Shown here one piece after another: positions 40,015 through 48,966 of a stretch of 54,791 bases of DNA (positions within the stretch are counted from its first letter, which is position 1; the number at the start of each line of letters is the position of its first letter). The notes below the pieces were generated by a model that worked only from the letters and a program-made list of their open reading frames with translations, was not told the origin of the DNA and did not search any database. Location of the stretch: positions 1 to 54,791 of the forward strand of contig JAIKZO010000022.1 in the NCBI GenBank assembly GCA_024682115.1. The letters run 5' to 3'. The translations under genes and the position numbers were made by a program. This stretch comes from Lachnospiraceae bacterium (GTDB lineage: Bacteria > Bacillota > Clostridia > Lachnospirales > Lachnospiraceae).

Positions 40015-41316
40015 TCATTCCTGTTCCTTCTTTACAAGGTGGAGCGTAACGTTGATATCGTCACTCGTTCTTACGCCTGACGGAAGGTTAAAGCTTAACG
40101 GTACACTGTAGAATCCTTCTTCAGGTTCCGTGATACCCTTATCCGTCATCCAGGCAGTAACGTCTACCGTCGGATTTACAACGTCCTTGTTCAGTATTGA
40201 GATATTATCCGAAAGTCCTATTATCTCAAGCAGAGCACCCTCGTCAAGAACTATGGATGCCTCATAGCCTTCGGGTATTCCGGTTATCGTGATATCATCT
40301 CTTTCGATATTGATATGCTTAGATGTCTCGGGTTCGATAAATACCGTAACCTGATATTTTGAATCCGAACTGTTCACAAGAGTAGCTCCGATAGGAAGAT
40401 ACTTCGTTATATCAACTTCGGTCACAAAGTTACTCCTCTGATCCGAGATATTGATAGCTTCCTTCGGGACATCTATCGAGGTTATCTGATCGATCACCGA
40501 AGCATCTCCGCTGATATATGCCGTATCCCTGTCGGATACTATCTCACCGGTAGCACAATATCCGGCTGCGGCTGCACCGTCTACGGCAAATGTTACCGGT
40601 ACGGTTGCCGTCTTTAAGATGCTGATCTTGACTCCGACGGATCTGATGTTCGGAGATACCTTTGAAGAATCTATGAGTTCTCCCTCCGAATCATACAGTC
40701 TGATATCGGCATTCGTACTAATGCTCTGGGTAAGACCCGTAACATCTATCTCGGCTCTTGCCGATGAGATCGCATCAACGAGCGACTCGGCGCCCTGAAC
40801 TACTACTATGTTCTGATTGATAACGGTTTCGCCGATGATATACTCATCCGCGGGAGTACCGACAGTATTGGCACTTATCGTCAGAGTTCTTGACTTCTTG
40901 TTCTCGATATTGAGCTTAACGGTATCTATGCTTCCCGAGATGCTCATGATCTTATCCTGGTGTTCTTTGGTGGCCAGCTTTATCGAAATGGTATCAAGGC
41001 TGCTGAGTTCGTCAACATCGGCAGTGGCTTCGATATCGTTAATTCCTATATCGGATATGACGGATCTGGGAGCCCTTACGGTCACTCTCGGTATGACATC
41101 CGTCTGGTCGAGTACCTCATACACACGTGAAGAGCCCGTGATGCTCTCCGTATGAAGCAGCGTAACGGGTACGTTGTAGAACGACTGGGTGACTGCGGGA
41201 TCGGAAATACTGGTCACGACAGCCCAAAGGAAGAACGAAGCGATGAGTGATATCACCTTCAGGCCCATGTTATTGGTTATTTTGTTGAGGAAGTTCTTAA
41301 TGGTATTATTTTTCAA
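40015..41316 (-). CDS. cdaR: CdaR-type regulator of diadenylate cyclase (YbbR repeats)
   Basis: The 433-residue protein has one N-terminal membrane helix (about 15-35, GLKVISLIASFFLWAVVTSI) and then about four YbbR-type beta repeats outside the membrane (for example residues 60-140, 150-230, 240-330 and 330-420). YbbR/CdaR proteins bind the membrane-bound diadenylate cyclase CdaA and tune its activity. The gene overlaps cdaA by 11 bases. Length and layout fit the family. Confidence 0.9.
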   Translation of the reverse strand: MKNNTIKNFLNKITNNMGLKVISLIASFFLWAVVTSISDPAVTQSFYNVPVTLLHTESITGSSRVYEVLDQTDVIPRVTVRAPRSVISDIGINDIEATADVDELSSLDTISIKLATKEHQDKIMSISGSIDTVKLNIENKKSRTLTISANTVGTPADEYIIGETVINQNIVVVQGAESLVDAISSARAEIDVTGLTQSISTNADIRLYDSEGELIDSSKVSPNIRSVGVKISILKTATVPVTFAVDGAAAAGYCATGEIVSDRDTAYISGDASVIDQITSIDVPKEAINISDQRSNFVTEVDITKYLPIGATLVNSSDSKYQVTVFIEPETSKHINIERDDITITGIPEGYEASIVLDEGALLEIIGLSDNISILNKDVVNPTVDVTAWMTDKGITEPEEGFYSVPLSFNLPSGVRTSDDINVTLHLVKKEQE

Positions 41317-42184
41317 CCTTAGACCTTCCTTTCCAGAGGATGCGCTTGTCCTTTCCTTCCTCTTCGTTCTTGTTCTGTATGGTCCTAAGCATTTCTTTCA
41401 GGCTCTCCTGGTTGAGGTTTCTTGAAAGCTTGCCCATATAAGCAACGCTGACCTTTCCGGTCTCCTCGGAAACGATGACGGTCATCGAATCCGTTGCTTC
41501 GGAAATGCCCACTCCCGCACGGTGCCTGGTACCCAGATCCTTACTGAGCATCGTACTGTCCGAAAGCGGAAGATAACATGTTGCGGAAGTGACTCTGTTT
41601 CCGCGGACTATAACGGCTCCGTCGTGAAGCGGAGTGTTGTGTTCAAAAATATTGATGAGCAGCGGACAAGTAACTATGGCATCAACTTCGATACCGGTCC
41701 TTTCATACTCGGAAAGAGACTGTTCCTGCTCAATGACTATCAACGCACCTGTCTTGGCTTTTCCCATTTCAAAGCATGCTCTGGCTATCTCGTTTATGGT
41801 CCTGTCGGAAAATCTTCCGAATTCACTTCTTCCGGAACGTGAAAGGTCAAACGGGATTATGGATGTAAGGACATTCTTGTTTCCGAGTTCTTCCATCGCT
41901 TTTCTTAATTCCGGCTGAAGGATTACGACAACCGCAATGGCCGCAACCGAGAAAAGATTATTAACGATCCAGAGTATCGTATTCATCTCAAAAACGGCGG
42001 CAAGGAGCACAAAAACAGCGATCAACAATATTCCCTTGAGCAATGACCACGCTTTGGTCTTTTTAATCCAGACCAAAATGTTGTAGATCAATACGGAAAT
42101 AATGATGATCTCTAAAATATCGGCGATCCTGATACTTGACGCTTGGGAGAAGTATGTTTGAAGGGTACTTATGATTTCCGACAT
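41306..42184 (-). CDS. cdaA: Diadenylate cyclase CdaA
   Basis: It makes c-di-AMP from two ATP. The 292-residue protein has three N-terminal membrane helices (about 22-90) and a DisA_N catalytic domain with DGA at 188-190 and GTRHRAG around 218-224. These are the conserved DGA and RHR motifs that bind the nucleotide and metal. A long TDSMTVIVSEETG segment follows. The gene starts immediately after the upstream membrane protein and overlaps cdaR. Unlike the usual order, no glmM follows in the window. Confidence 0.96.
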   Translation of the reverse strand: MSEIISTLQTYFSQASSIRIADILEIIIISVLIYNILVWIKKTKAWSLLKGILLIAVFVLLAAVFEMNTILWIVNNLFSVAAIAVVVILQPELRKAMEELGNKNVLTSIIPFDLSRSGRSEFGRFSDRTINEIARACFEMGKAKTGALIVIEQEQSLSEYERTGIEVDAIVTCPLLINIFEHNTPLHDGAVIVRGNRVTSATCYLPLSDSTMLSKDLGTRHRAGVGISEATDSMTVIVSEETGKVSVAYMGKLSRNLNQESLKEMLRTIQNKNEEEGKDKRILWKGRSKVEK

Positions 42185-43168
42185 TTATTCCTCGTCATCT
42201 TCATCATATTCTATGTGACGCGGCCTCTGCGGACGATGCGCGGTCGCGGTATTTATCTTTTTGACTCTTTTTCTCGAAGCGGGGTATGTCACCTTGGGTA
42301 CGGCTTTGACATAGTAGTAGTATTCATCATCTTCAAACTGCAGTTTCTCGGCTCTGTTGTAATCGACATTGAACCTCAGGAACTGGGTTATGAATCCTGC
42401 TATTACCGCAAGAACGGTTCCGAGCACGATACCGGCTACCGAAATATCCGCATCCATCGACATTGAGCAGATGAGAAGTATTATCGCATCAGCCAAAGCT
42501 CCGGCAGCTATCGCTATAGGCCATGAATAATCGATCGGAAGCCGTCTGATCAGATAAACGATAACGACGGTGATCGCGAACGCTATGATGAACGCCATCA
42601 TACCCTTGTTATCGATCACGCTGTCAATGACCAGCCTGAACCTGGTCGCCATGTCTTCCGTTTCCATGGAGCCCAGTGAAGATGCGGCGGTATTTACGCT
42701 CTTCAATGCATAGGTAACTACTATTCCGCAACCGATCGAAACCGCGGAATAAGGTCCTCCGACAAGTCCCATCACTACGGGAAGTACATAAGGGATACCC
42801 ATCATGCACGCTATAGGCGTGAGCACGACAACTATCGTATCCTTAGGTGAAAAACGGAAATAAAGCAAAAACAGAACGATAAAAAGCACGAGGACCACTA
42901 TCGCCGCTTCTAGGGCAAGAGCATACATGTGCAATACGATAAAAAGTGCGGAAATGAACACGATAAAATTGAGCGGCATGAATGAACACATAAGTGCCGC
43001 AACAAGCACAATGGAGATATTATCGATCTTCTGCATATATCCGAGCTTGGAATTGATCGTAAGAAGTGCGGTAAGAGCCAGTATCAGTTTAAGAACAGGT
43101 CTTATATATACTTCGTATTTGTTGAAAAAGTTGTTTACATGCTGTTTGATCTCTAGCAAAGTCGACAT
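42185..43168 (-). CDS. Conserved membrane protein of unknown function upstream of cdaA
   Basis: The 327-residue protein has about eight to ten hydrophobic segments and then a basic cytoplasmic tail of about 60 residues. The conserved-looking parts are GGPYSAVSIGCGIVVTYALK, a VIDSVIDNKGMMAFI loop, and RFNVDYNRAEKLQFEDDEYYYYVKAVPK in the tail. I do not recognise a named family. Its stop codon is directly followed by the cdaA ATG, and the gene in front starts 10 bases away, so all three are probably made together. A link to c-di-AMP signalling or cell-envelope control is inferred from position only. Confidence 0.7.
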   Translation of the reverse strand: MSTLLEIKQHVNNFFNKYEVYIRPVLKLILALTALLTINSKLGYMQKIDNISIVLVAALMCSFMPLNFIVFISALFIVLHMYALALEAAIVVLVLFIVLFLLYFRFSPKDTIVVVLTPIACMMGIPYVLPVVMGLVGGPYSAVSIGCGIVVTYALKSVNTAASSLGSMETEDMATRFRLVIDSVIDNKGMMAFIIAFAITVVIVYLIRRLPIDYSWPIAIAAGALADAIILLICSMSMDADISVAGIVLGTVLAVIAGFITQFLRFNVDYNRAEKLQFEDDEYYYYVKAVPKVTYPASRKRVKKINTATAHRPQRPRHIEYDEDDEE

Positions 43169-43178
43169 CGGTCCGTCC

Positions 43179-43538
43179 TCATTTATCGGTCATATTTTCA
43201 AGCGCTCTTAAGCCTTTATAGTAATCCTTAAGTTTACGCTTTGCTTTAAAATATCTGTATGTGTATACAAAATACGCGATCACCACATATCCTCCGACTG
43301 CGCAAAGATACGTGATGATCAGACTCTTTCCCGTCTCAAGCAGATCCATCTTGTAGATATCCGCCATCAGGTTCTCAAAATTGTAAAACAGGTACACCGC
43401 CAAAAGCATCGCAAACGATAACGTAGCAGCGACGATGGCTTTCAGTATCTGAAAGCCAATATAATCGCTGCGAAAATAATTGACGATACTCATATTTTTT
43501 CTGCCTTCATGCTTTTCGAACGAGGCAAGTTTGGTCAT
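43179..43538 (-). CDS. Small membrane protein, two helices
   Basis: From the ATG at 43538 (AGGAAAGGG site eight bases upstream) the product is 119 residues: a short basic N-terminus, two membrane helices (about 28-50 and 70-95 in this frame) and a basic C-terminal helix. An upstream in-frame ATG at 43565 with a GGGG stretch before it would add nine residues. No family recognised. It lies between the YvyF-like gene and the large membrane protein and may form a pair with it. Confidence 0.65.
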   Translation of the reverse strand: MTKLASFEKHEGRKNMSIVNYFRSDYIGFQILKAIVAATLSFAMLLAVYLFYNFENLMADIYKMDLLETGKSLIITYLCAVGGYVVIAYFVYTYRYFKAKRKLKDYYKGLRALENMTDK

Positions 43539-43577
43539 TAAAATGACCCTTTCCTGATCAACCATAATAACCCCGGC

Positions 43578-43985
43578 TTATAAAAATCTCATCTTGTTGC
43601 CGTCGGATTCTCTCTTCTTCTGGATGGGTTCCGGGGCAGGCTTGTTCATGCCGAAGGCACTCTTCAATCCGTTACTCATATTGTTCTTACATGCTTCGCA
43701 GTAACGGCCCGAACGTATCATCGCGCCACAGGCTTCACATGCGATCCTTATCGGAGAATCCTCTGAGAACTGAAGTCTTTCTTCTCTGATCCACTGGCGG
43801 ATCTGATTGATGTCGGCATCAACGTTCTCGGACAATTCCTGGATATCACATCCCGGATGATCCTGTACATAAGCCTTTGCAACCTGGAAAAGCTCTTCCT
43901 GAGCATTCATACAGTCAGGACAGATTATCGGTCCAAGCACATAGTTAAAGAGTTTTCCGCAATTTCTGCAATTTCTGACGTTCAT
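43578..43985 (-). CDS. YvyF-like flagellar-region zinc-ribbon protein
   Basis: The 135-residue protein starts MNVRNCRNCGKLFNYVLG and continues with CPDCM (N-terminal zinc ribbon), a helical segment with IQELSENVDADINQIRQWI and a second CEACGAMI...CEACKN cysteine pair set. This matches the YvyF type found next to comFC and flagellar genes in Bacilli (TIGR03826-like). The role is uncertain. The ATG at 43985 fits this start better than an upstream extension into the comFC gene. The neighbouring comFC gene supports the call. Confidence 0.75.
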   Translation of the reverse strand: MNVRNCRNCGKLFNYVLGPIICPDCMNAQEELFQVAKAYVQDHPGCDIQELSENVDADINQIRQWIREERLQFSEDSPIRIACEACGAMIRSGRYCEACKNNMSNGLKSAFGMNKPAPEPIQKKRESDGNKMRFL

Positions 43986-43998
43986 ATTTCCATCCTTT

Positions 43999-44706
43999 CT
44001 AAATACCCCTTCCAACGGTAAGGGTAATAAAATAAATATCACACGGAAATCTTTCGAGTACGGTACGCGAAATTTCGTCTATCGTACTGCCCGTGGTATA
44101 TATGTCATCGATGATGATTATCGTCTTTAATTTTACATCATTTAAGCCTATTTTGAAAGCCTTATTTAAATTAATTTGGCGCTCCCGAATGCCCAGATCC
44201 CTTAGCGGAACCGTCTTTTTTGACCTCACTATCAATTTGTCGCAAACGGGGATTTTTGTAAGTTTTGAGATTTCCTTACAAAGAACGAGGGACTGATCGT
44301 ACCCTCTTTTAAGAAGTTTTGAATGATGGACCGGAACGGGTATCAGTGCATCCGGATGAACTGCCCTTATAAAGTCCTTATGCCTTTCGGTTATTGCCCG
44401 GGCATAGTATCTTGCGTATTCTGCTCTTCCCTTGTTCTTAAAGCGGTATAGGGAATCGGATATGCTTCCGTATTCGAAGACCGAAACACCTTTTTTAAAA
44501 TAATGCCTCCTGTTGGTGCAGTCCCTGCAGTATTCGGTCTCTTTCGTAATCGGTTTACCGCACTTAAGGCAGGTCGGCTCTTTAATGAATGTAAGTTTCT
44601 TACGGCATTTTTCGCAGACGCTGCCGATCCCGGATCCCGTGACGTCGTCGCATATAGGACAACGCGGCGGAAAGAAAAGATCCTTTAGTTTATCAGCTTT
44701 TGTCAT
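43999..44706 (-). CDS. comFC: ComF family protein (amidophosphoribosyltransferase-like)
   Basis: The 235-residue protein has an N-terminal zinc ribbon (PPRCPICDD, CEKCRKK, CLKCGKPI, CRDC) and a C-terminal phosphoribosyltransferase domain with IIIDDIYTTGSTIDEIS, the PRPP loop. Family members help DNA uptake or process single-stranded DNA during competence. The gene overlaps the recD2 stop by 14 bases and leads into the YvyF-like gene as in Bacillus. Whether this strain is competent is not shown. Confidence 0.9.
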   Translation of the reverse strand: MTKADKLKDLFFPPRCPICDDVTGSGIGSVCEKCRKKLTFIKEPTCLKCGKPITKETEYCRDCTNRRHYFKKGVSVFEYGSISDSLYRFKNKGRAEYARYYARAITERHKDFIRAVHPDALIPVPVHHSKLLKRGYDQSLVLCKEISKLTKIPVCDKLIVRSKKTVPLRDLGIRERQINLNKAFKIGLNDVKLKTIIIIDDIYTTGSTIDEISRTVLERFPCDIYFITLTVGRGI

Positions 44707-46930
44707 CCGTAAGCATCACCTCCTTTATCCTTTCGCAAAGACTTGTATATCTTTCATTTGTACTCTCATTGTCGATCATCTGCCTGACCGTATTCGGATC
44801 CCCCAGTATCACAACGCAGTTTTTGGCTCTCGTAACCGCCGTATAAAGAAGGTTCCTGTTAAGCAGCATCCGCGGTCCCTGGAGTATCGGAAAGATGACT
44901 GCGGGATATTCGGAACCCTGCGACTTATGGACAGTTATGGCATAAGCAAGTTCTATTTCCTCAAGGCTTCCGTAATCATATCCCACCAAGCGGTTTTCAT
45001 CGAACTCCACCACAAGTGTCTTTTCGCGCGGATCGATATACTTTATGATCCCGGTATCTCCGTTGAACACACCGGTCCCTGAATCTATCGGAATATCGTA
45101 TCTGCTGACTACCTCCCATTCCAGCTGATAATCGTTCTTCACCTGCATGACCTTATCTCCGGTTCTAAATAGACGGCCCTGATGTTCAAGTTCCTTCTTC
45201 GTGCCGTCATTCGGATTAAGGTATTCCTGCAATATCCCGTTTAAGCTTTCAACACCGAGATTTCCTTTTTTCATCGGAGTCATGACCTGTATATCAAAAG
45301 GGGAGGCATTAACGTATTTCGGGAGTTTTTCCGTAATCATCTGAACCATATGCTTATATATAACGCGATAGTCGTTTCTCTCGAGCATAAAGAAATCCCT
45401 GCTCTTATTATCGAGAGCTATCTGTTTTCCCTCGTTTATCTTATGTGCGTTTACGACAATATCCGACTCGCCGTCCTGTCTGAATATCCTCTTTAGCATG
45501 ACCGTCGCAAACGCACCCGAATCGATAAGATCCCTTAATATCTGCCCCGGTCCGACCGAAGGAAGCTGGTCCACGTCACCCACCATGATCAGTCTGGTCC
45601 CGACGCTTATCGCCTTTAAAAGCGCCCTGAAAAGATGAATGTCTATCATTGACATCTCATCTATTATCACGACATCCGTTTCAAGCGGATTGTCTTCGTC
45701 CCTCTCAAATCTCGGAGCTCTTTCATCGGAGACCATGCCTCCGTTGACTTCGAGCATCCTGTGTATGGTCCTTGACTCATATCCGGTTGCTTCCTGCATC
45801 CTTTTTGCGGCTCTGCCGGTAGGGGCAGCGAGCATGATATCAAGTCCCTTGGATTCAAAATATCTGATAAGGGTATTTATCGTGGTGGTCTTTCCGGTAC
45901 CCGGACCTCCCGATATGATGGCCACTCCGTTCTTTACACATTTGAACAGTGCATCCGACTGCATCTCGTCTTCCGAAAGTCCCTGCTCCTTAAGTACACT
46001 GTCAAGGACCGATCTGATCTCGGGGATCTCGTTGTTAAACTCCTCTTCACTCATGGAAACGTTGAGTTCCTTTAGCATGACGGCACAGGCAAGTTCGCTT
46101 TTATAATACGAACTCAGATATACCCTGTCTTTTTTCACCGTGAATTTTCCGTCAACGGCCAGGTTTTCGATCAGCGGGTAAATGTGTTCCTTTTCCACAT
46201 TCAGTATCTCGGATGCCCGGCTAAGGAGTTCATCCATCGGCAGATAGATATGTCCTTCCTGTGTCGCACACTGCATCGCATAAAGGCTCCCGCAGCGTAT
46301 CCTGTATTCGGAGTCCACATTTATCCCCATCTTCGAGGCGATCTCGTCCGTGGTCTTGAATCCGACACCCTGGATGTCCTCGGCTATCCTGTACGGATTC
46401 TCCATCATTATCCCGTAAGTCTGCTCGCGGTACCGTTCGTATATCTTAGCGGCCAGATTGTTACTGATACCGTATTTCTGCAAAAAGATGAATATCTGCC
46501 TGAGTTCTCTTTTTTCATAAACCTGAGAACCTATTTCCTGAGCGATCCTTGAACTGATCCCCTTAATCTCAGCCAGGCGCTCGGGTTCCTCTTCCATGAT
46601 CCTGAACGTGTCTTTTCCGAACTTTCTGACGATCCTTGCAGCCAGGGATTGTCCTATTCCCTTGATAGCTCCCGAGGCAAGATATCTTTCTATCTCTTCG
46701 GTATCTTCCGGTAAGATCTCCTCATATGACGATACCTTTAACTGTGTTCCGTAAGTATGGTGTTCGACGAAATCTCCCTTAAGCTTCAATTTTATACCGG
46801 TATCCAAACCCGGCATAGTTCCAACGCAAACAAGCTCTTGCTGATCGTCATCGATCAGCAGGAGCACAGTATATCCGTTCTCTTTGTTTTCATAGATAAT
46901 GTGGTCGACATGACCCGTGATGTTTTCCAT
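44693..46930 (-). CDS. recD2: ATP-dependent RecD2-type DNA helicase
   Basis: The 745-residue SF1B helicase has an N-terminal domain with OB-like region (1-70), tandem helix-hairpin-helix segments (about 85-200), and Walker A GGPGTGKTT at 341-349, plus VVIIDEMSMIDI, MVGDVDQLPSVGPG and the C-terminal AYAITVHKSQGSEYPAVIFP. It unwinds DNA in the 5'-3' direction and is involved in repair in Gram-positives, without RecB/C. No RecB or RecC gene is nearby. It follows the rod-binding gene by 33 bases and is the first gene of the run that ends with cdaR. Confidence 0.95.
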   Translation of the reverse strand: MENITGHVDHIIYENKENGYTVLLLIDDDQQELVCVGTMPGLDTGIKLKLKGDFVEHHTYGTQLKVSSYEEILPEDTEEIERYLASGAIKGIGQSLAARIVRKFGKDTFRIMEEEPERLAEIKGISSRIAQEIGSQVYEKRELRQIFIFLQKYGISNNLAAKIYERYREQTYGIMMENPYRIAEDIQGVGFKTTDEIASKMGINVDSEYRIRCGSLYAMQCATQEGHIYLPMDELLSRASEILNVEKEHIYPLIENLAVDGKFTVKKDRVYLSSYYKSELACAVMLKELNVSMSEEEFNNEIPEIRSVLDSVLKEQGLSEDEMQSDALFKCVKNGVAIISGGPGTGKTTTINTLIRYFESKGLDIMLAAPTGRAAKRMQEATGYESRTIHRMLEVNGGMVSDERAPRFERDEDNPLETDVVIIDEMSMIDIHLFRALLKAISVGTRLIMVGDVDQLPSVGPGQILRDLIDSGAFATVMLKRIFRQDGESDIVVNAHKINEGKQIALDNKSRDFFMLERNDYRVIYKHMVQMITEKLPKYVNASPFDIQVMTPMKKGNLGVESLNGILQEYLNPNDGTKKELEHQGRLFRTGDKVMQVKNDYQLEWEVVSRYDIPIDSGTGVFNGDTGIIKYIDPREKTLVVEFDENRLVGYDYGSLEEIELAYAITVHKSQGSEYPAVIFPILQGPRMLLNRNLLYTAVTRAKNCVVILGDPNTVRQMIDNESTNERYTSLCERIKEVMLTDDKS

Positions 46931-46963
46931 GAAAAAATAAATCCAGTGAATATATGTTAAGAA

Positions 46964-47320
46964 CTACAGATTATAGTTCCTTTTCATTTGCTCATAAAGG
47001 CTCTGCGCAAGTCCGAGTCCCTGATTTTCCGTTGACGTGCTTGCCAGGGAAGCGATGGTCTGATCCTTAAAGAAATCAACCACGCTCGTTGAGTAATTGG
47101 TCGAATTGGAATCATCCTTGACCGCATCCACCGTTTTCTGCATAGCCTTAAAGACCTGTTCAAGGAAATACGCCTCGAATTCCTTGCAGGCTCCGAGAAG
47201 CTCGTCATTCGTAGCGGCATCGTATTTTTTGCTCGTTATGCTCTCGGAAAGCTTATCCGACGCCGTGTTCTTCGCCTGATAATATTCCGCATATGCACCC
47301 GTGATATTACCTGCTTCCAT
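46964..47320 (-). CDS. Flagellar rod-binding protein (FlgJ N-terminal domain type)
   Basis: The 118-residue protein has the rod-binding signature ACKEFEAYFLEQVFKAMQKTVD followed by a YSTSVVDFFKDQTIASLAS segment and a GLAQSLYEQMKRN end. It lacks the muramidase domain of full FlgJ. It caps or chaperones rod assembly. It follows the two hook-basal-body genes. Confidence 0.85.
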   Translation of the reverse strand: MEAGNITGAYAEYYQAKNTASDKLSESITSKKYDAATNDELLGACKEFEAYFLEQVFKAMQKTVDAVKDDSNSTNYSTSVVDFFKDQTIASLASTSTENQGLGLAQSLYEQMKRNYNL

Positions 47321-47339
47321 ATATTACCCCGCTTTCGGA

Positions 47340-48158
47340 TTATCTCTTAAGGTTGTTGGCCGTCTGCATCATCTCATCCGTTGTCGTTATTGCCTTTGAG
47401 TTCATCTCGTAAGCCCTCTGTGCAACGATGAGGTTTACCATCTCTGTTGCAACCTGAACGTTCGATCCTTCAAGATATCCCTGAACGACACGTGATTTCT
47501 GAACGTTGTTGCTGGTGGCTTCGTTGACTGCGGCGCCCGAAGATGCCGTAGCTTTGAACAATGAATCTCCCGTTCTGAAAAGACCTCCCGGATTGTTGAA
47601 CTGGAATACCCCGATCTTCATTCCGAGTGACTTGGGATTATTGCTTGCATCGGGATAGCATATCTCTCCGTCGGCGGTTATCGTTACCCTGCTCGTCATA
47701 TACTGGTTGCCTAGTGTGATGGGTTTGCCGTTGGTATCAAGGACCGGAAGTCCGTCCTGAGTCGTAAGCATCATCCCGGCTGTTCCGTTGGTTGCCCAGG
47801 TGAAATCTCCGTTTCTGGTATAAACCGTCTCACCTGTTGTATTTCTTACCGCAAAAAATCCTTCGCCCTCGATAGCAAAAGCCGTATCGGACTGGGAATC
47901 AAGAAGGCTTCCCTGCGTGAATATCGAGTTGATCGAAGAGTTTCTTACTCCGAGTCCTACCTGGGAAGTAGTTGGCTTTGGATCTCCGTTTGCGGTCGTG
48001 GTCGCGGTCTGGAGGTTCTGATAGAGCAGCGACTTAAACTGGGCTGCCTGTGTCTTATAACCCATTGTATTTACATTTGCGAGGTTGTTCGCAATAGTAT
48101 CGACGTTAGTCTGTTGTGCGTTCATGCCTGTTGCGGCTGTCCATAAGCTTCTTACCAT
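47340..48158 (-). CDS. flgG: Flagellar basal-body rod/hook protein FlgG-type
   Basis: The 272-residue protein has the N-terminal rod signature MVRSLWTAATGMNAQQTNVDTIANNLANVNTMGYK and the C-terminal SNVQVATEMVNLIVAQRAYEMNSKAITTTDEM helix typical of FlgG/FlhP. These segments form the coiled coils of the distal rod. It is second in the mreB/mbl-hook gene group. The match is closer to FlgG than to FlgF. Confidence 0.9.
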   Translation of the reverse strand: MVRSLWTAATGMNAQQTNVDTIANNLANVNTMGYKTQAAQFKSLLYQNLQTATTTANGDPKPTTSQVGLGVRNSSINSIFTQGSLLDSQSDTAFAIEGEGFFAVRNTTGETVYTRNGDFTWATNGTAGMMLTTQDGLPVLDTNGKPITLGNQYMTSRVTITADGEICYPDASNNPKSLGMKIGVFQFNNPGGLFRTGDSLFKATASSGAAVNEATSNNVQKSRVVQGYLEGSNVQVATEMVNLIVAQRAYEMNSKAITTTDEMMQTANNLKR

Positions 48159-48172
48159 TTATCTATACCTCC

Positions 48173-48952
48173 TTACAGTTTTCCGAGCTGGTTTGCAGCT
48201 ATATCAAGAGTTGAATCTATCGTTGTTATCAGTTTCTGATTGCTTTCGTAGGCTCTCTGGACCGTTATCATGTCGACCATTTCGGATACTACCGAAATAT
48301 TGGATGACTCAAGGAATCCGGAATACACCTGTGCGGGCGACTCGGTCTCGGTAGCACCCTCCACGGGTTCGAAGAAATTCTCGCCGTATCTCTTGAGATA
48401 ATCGTAATTCTCGAAATCCGTGATCTGAATGGTCGCGACCACACGACCGTTCTGGATTATCTGTCCGCTCGTATTAATTACCGTTTCGGGAATAAGTGTA
48501 TTGATCTGAATATGATTGCCGTCGGTGTCCAAAACAAAATCACCGTCCTGAGTCTTCAGATAACCCTCGGCATCATGTGTGAAATTACCGTCTCTGGTAT
48601 ATTTTACGGAAGTGTTGCCCGACTTATCCTGGAATTCCACAGCAAAGAATCCCCTGTCGGTCAAAGCCAGATCGAATGTATTGGCTGTTTCTTTCATCGG
48701 ACCCTGGGAAAAATCGGTATAGCCTTCACCTATCTTGACTCCGGGATTGTTGTATCCTAGTCTTTTGGCCGTACCGTATCCTTCCGATGCGTCCTTTATC
48801 TTAAATGCAAGCATGGCGTCAAACGACTGGGACGTAGCACCTTCCTTTTTGTAGCCGTTGGTATCTGCGTTGGCGAGGTTATTCGTCAACACATCCATTC
48901 TGCGTTCCTGTTGGATCATTCCCGTCCAGGCGGTGTACAGTCCCTTTACCAT
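48173..48952 (-). CDS. Flagellar hook-basal body protein (FlgF/FlhO-like)
   Basis: The 259-residue protein opens with MVKGLYTAWTGMIQQERRMDVLTNNLANADTNGYKKEG and ends with SSNISVVSEMVDMITVQRAYESNQKLITTIDSTL. It fits the FlgF/FlhO group of rod proteins. It lies directly after mreB/mbl, the same order as mbl-flhO-flhP in B. subtilis. Confidence 0.88.
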   Translation of the reverse strand: MVKGLYTAWTGMIQQERRMDVLTNNLANADTNGYKKEGATSQSFDAMLAFKIKDASEGYGTAKRLGYNNPGVKIGEGYTDFSQGPMKETANTFDLALTDRGFFAVEFQDKSGNTSVKYTRDGNFTHDAEGYLKTQDGDFVLDTDGNHIQINTLIPETVINTSGQIIQNGRVVATIQITDFENYDYLKRYGENFFEPVEGATETESPAQVYSGFLESSNISVVSEMVDMITVQRAYESNQKLITTIDSTLDIAANQLGKL

Positions 48953-48966
48953 GTTTTGTTTCCTTT

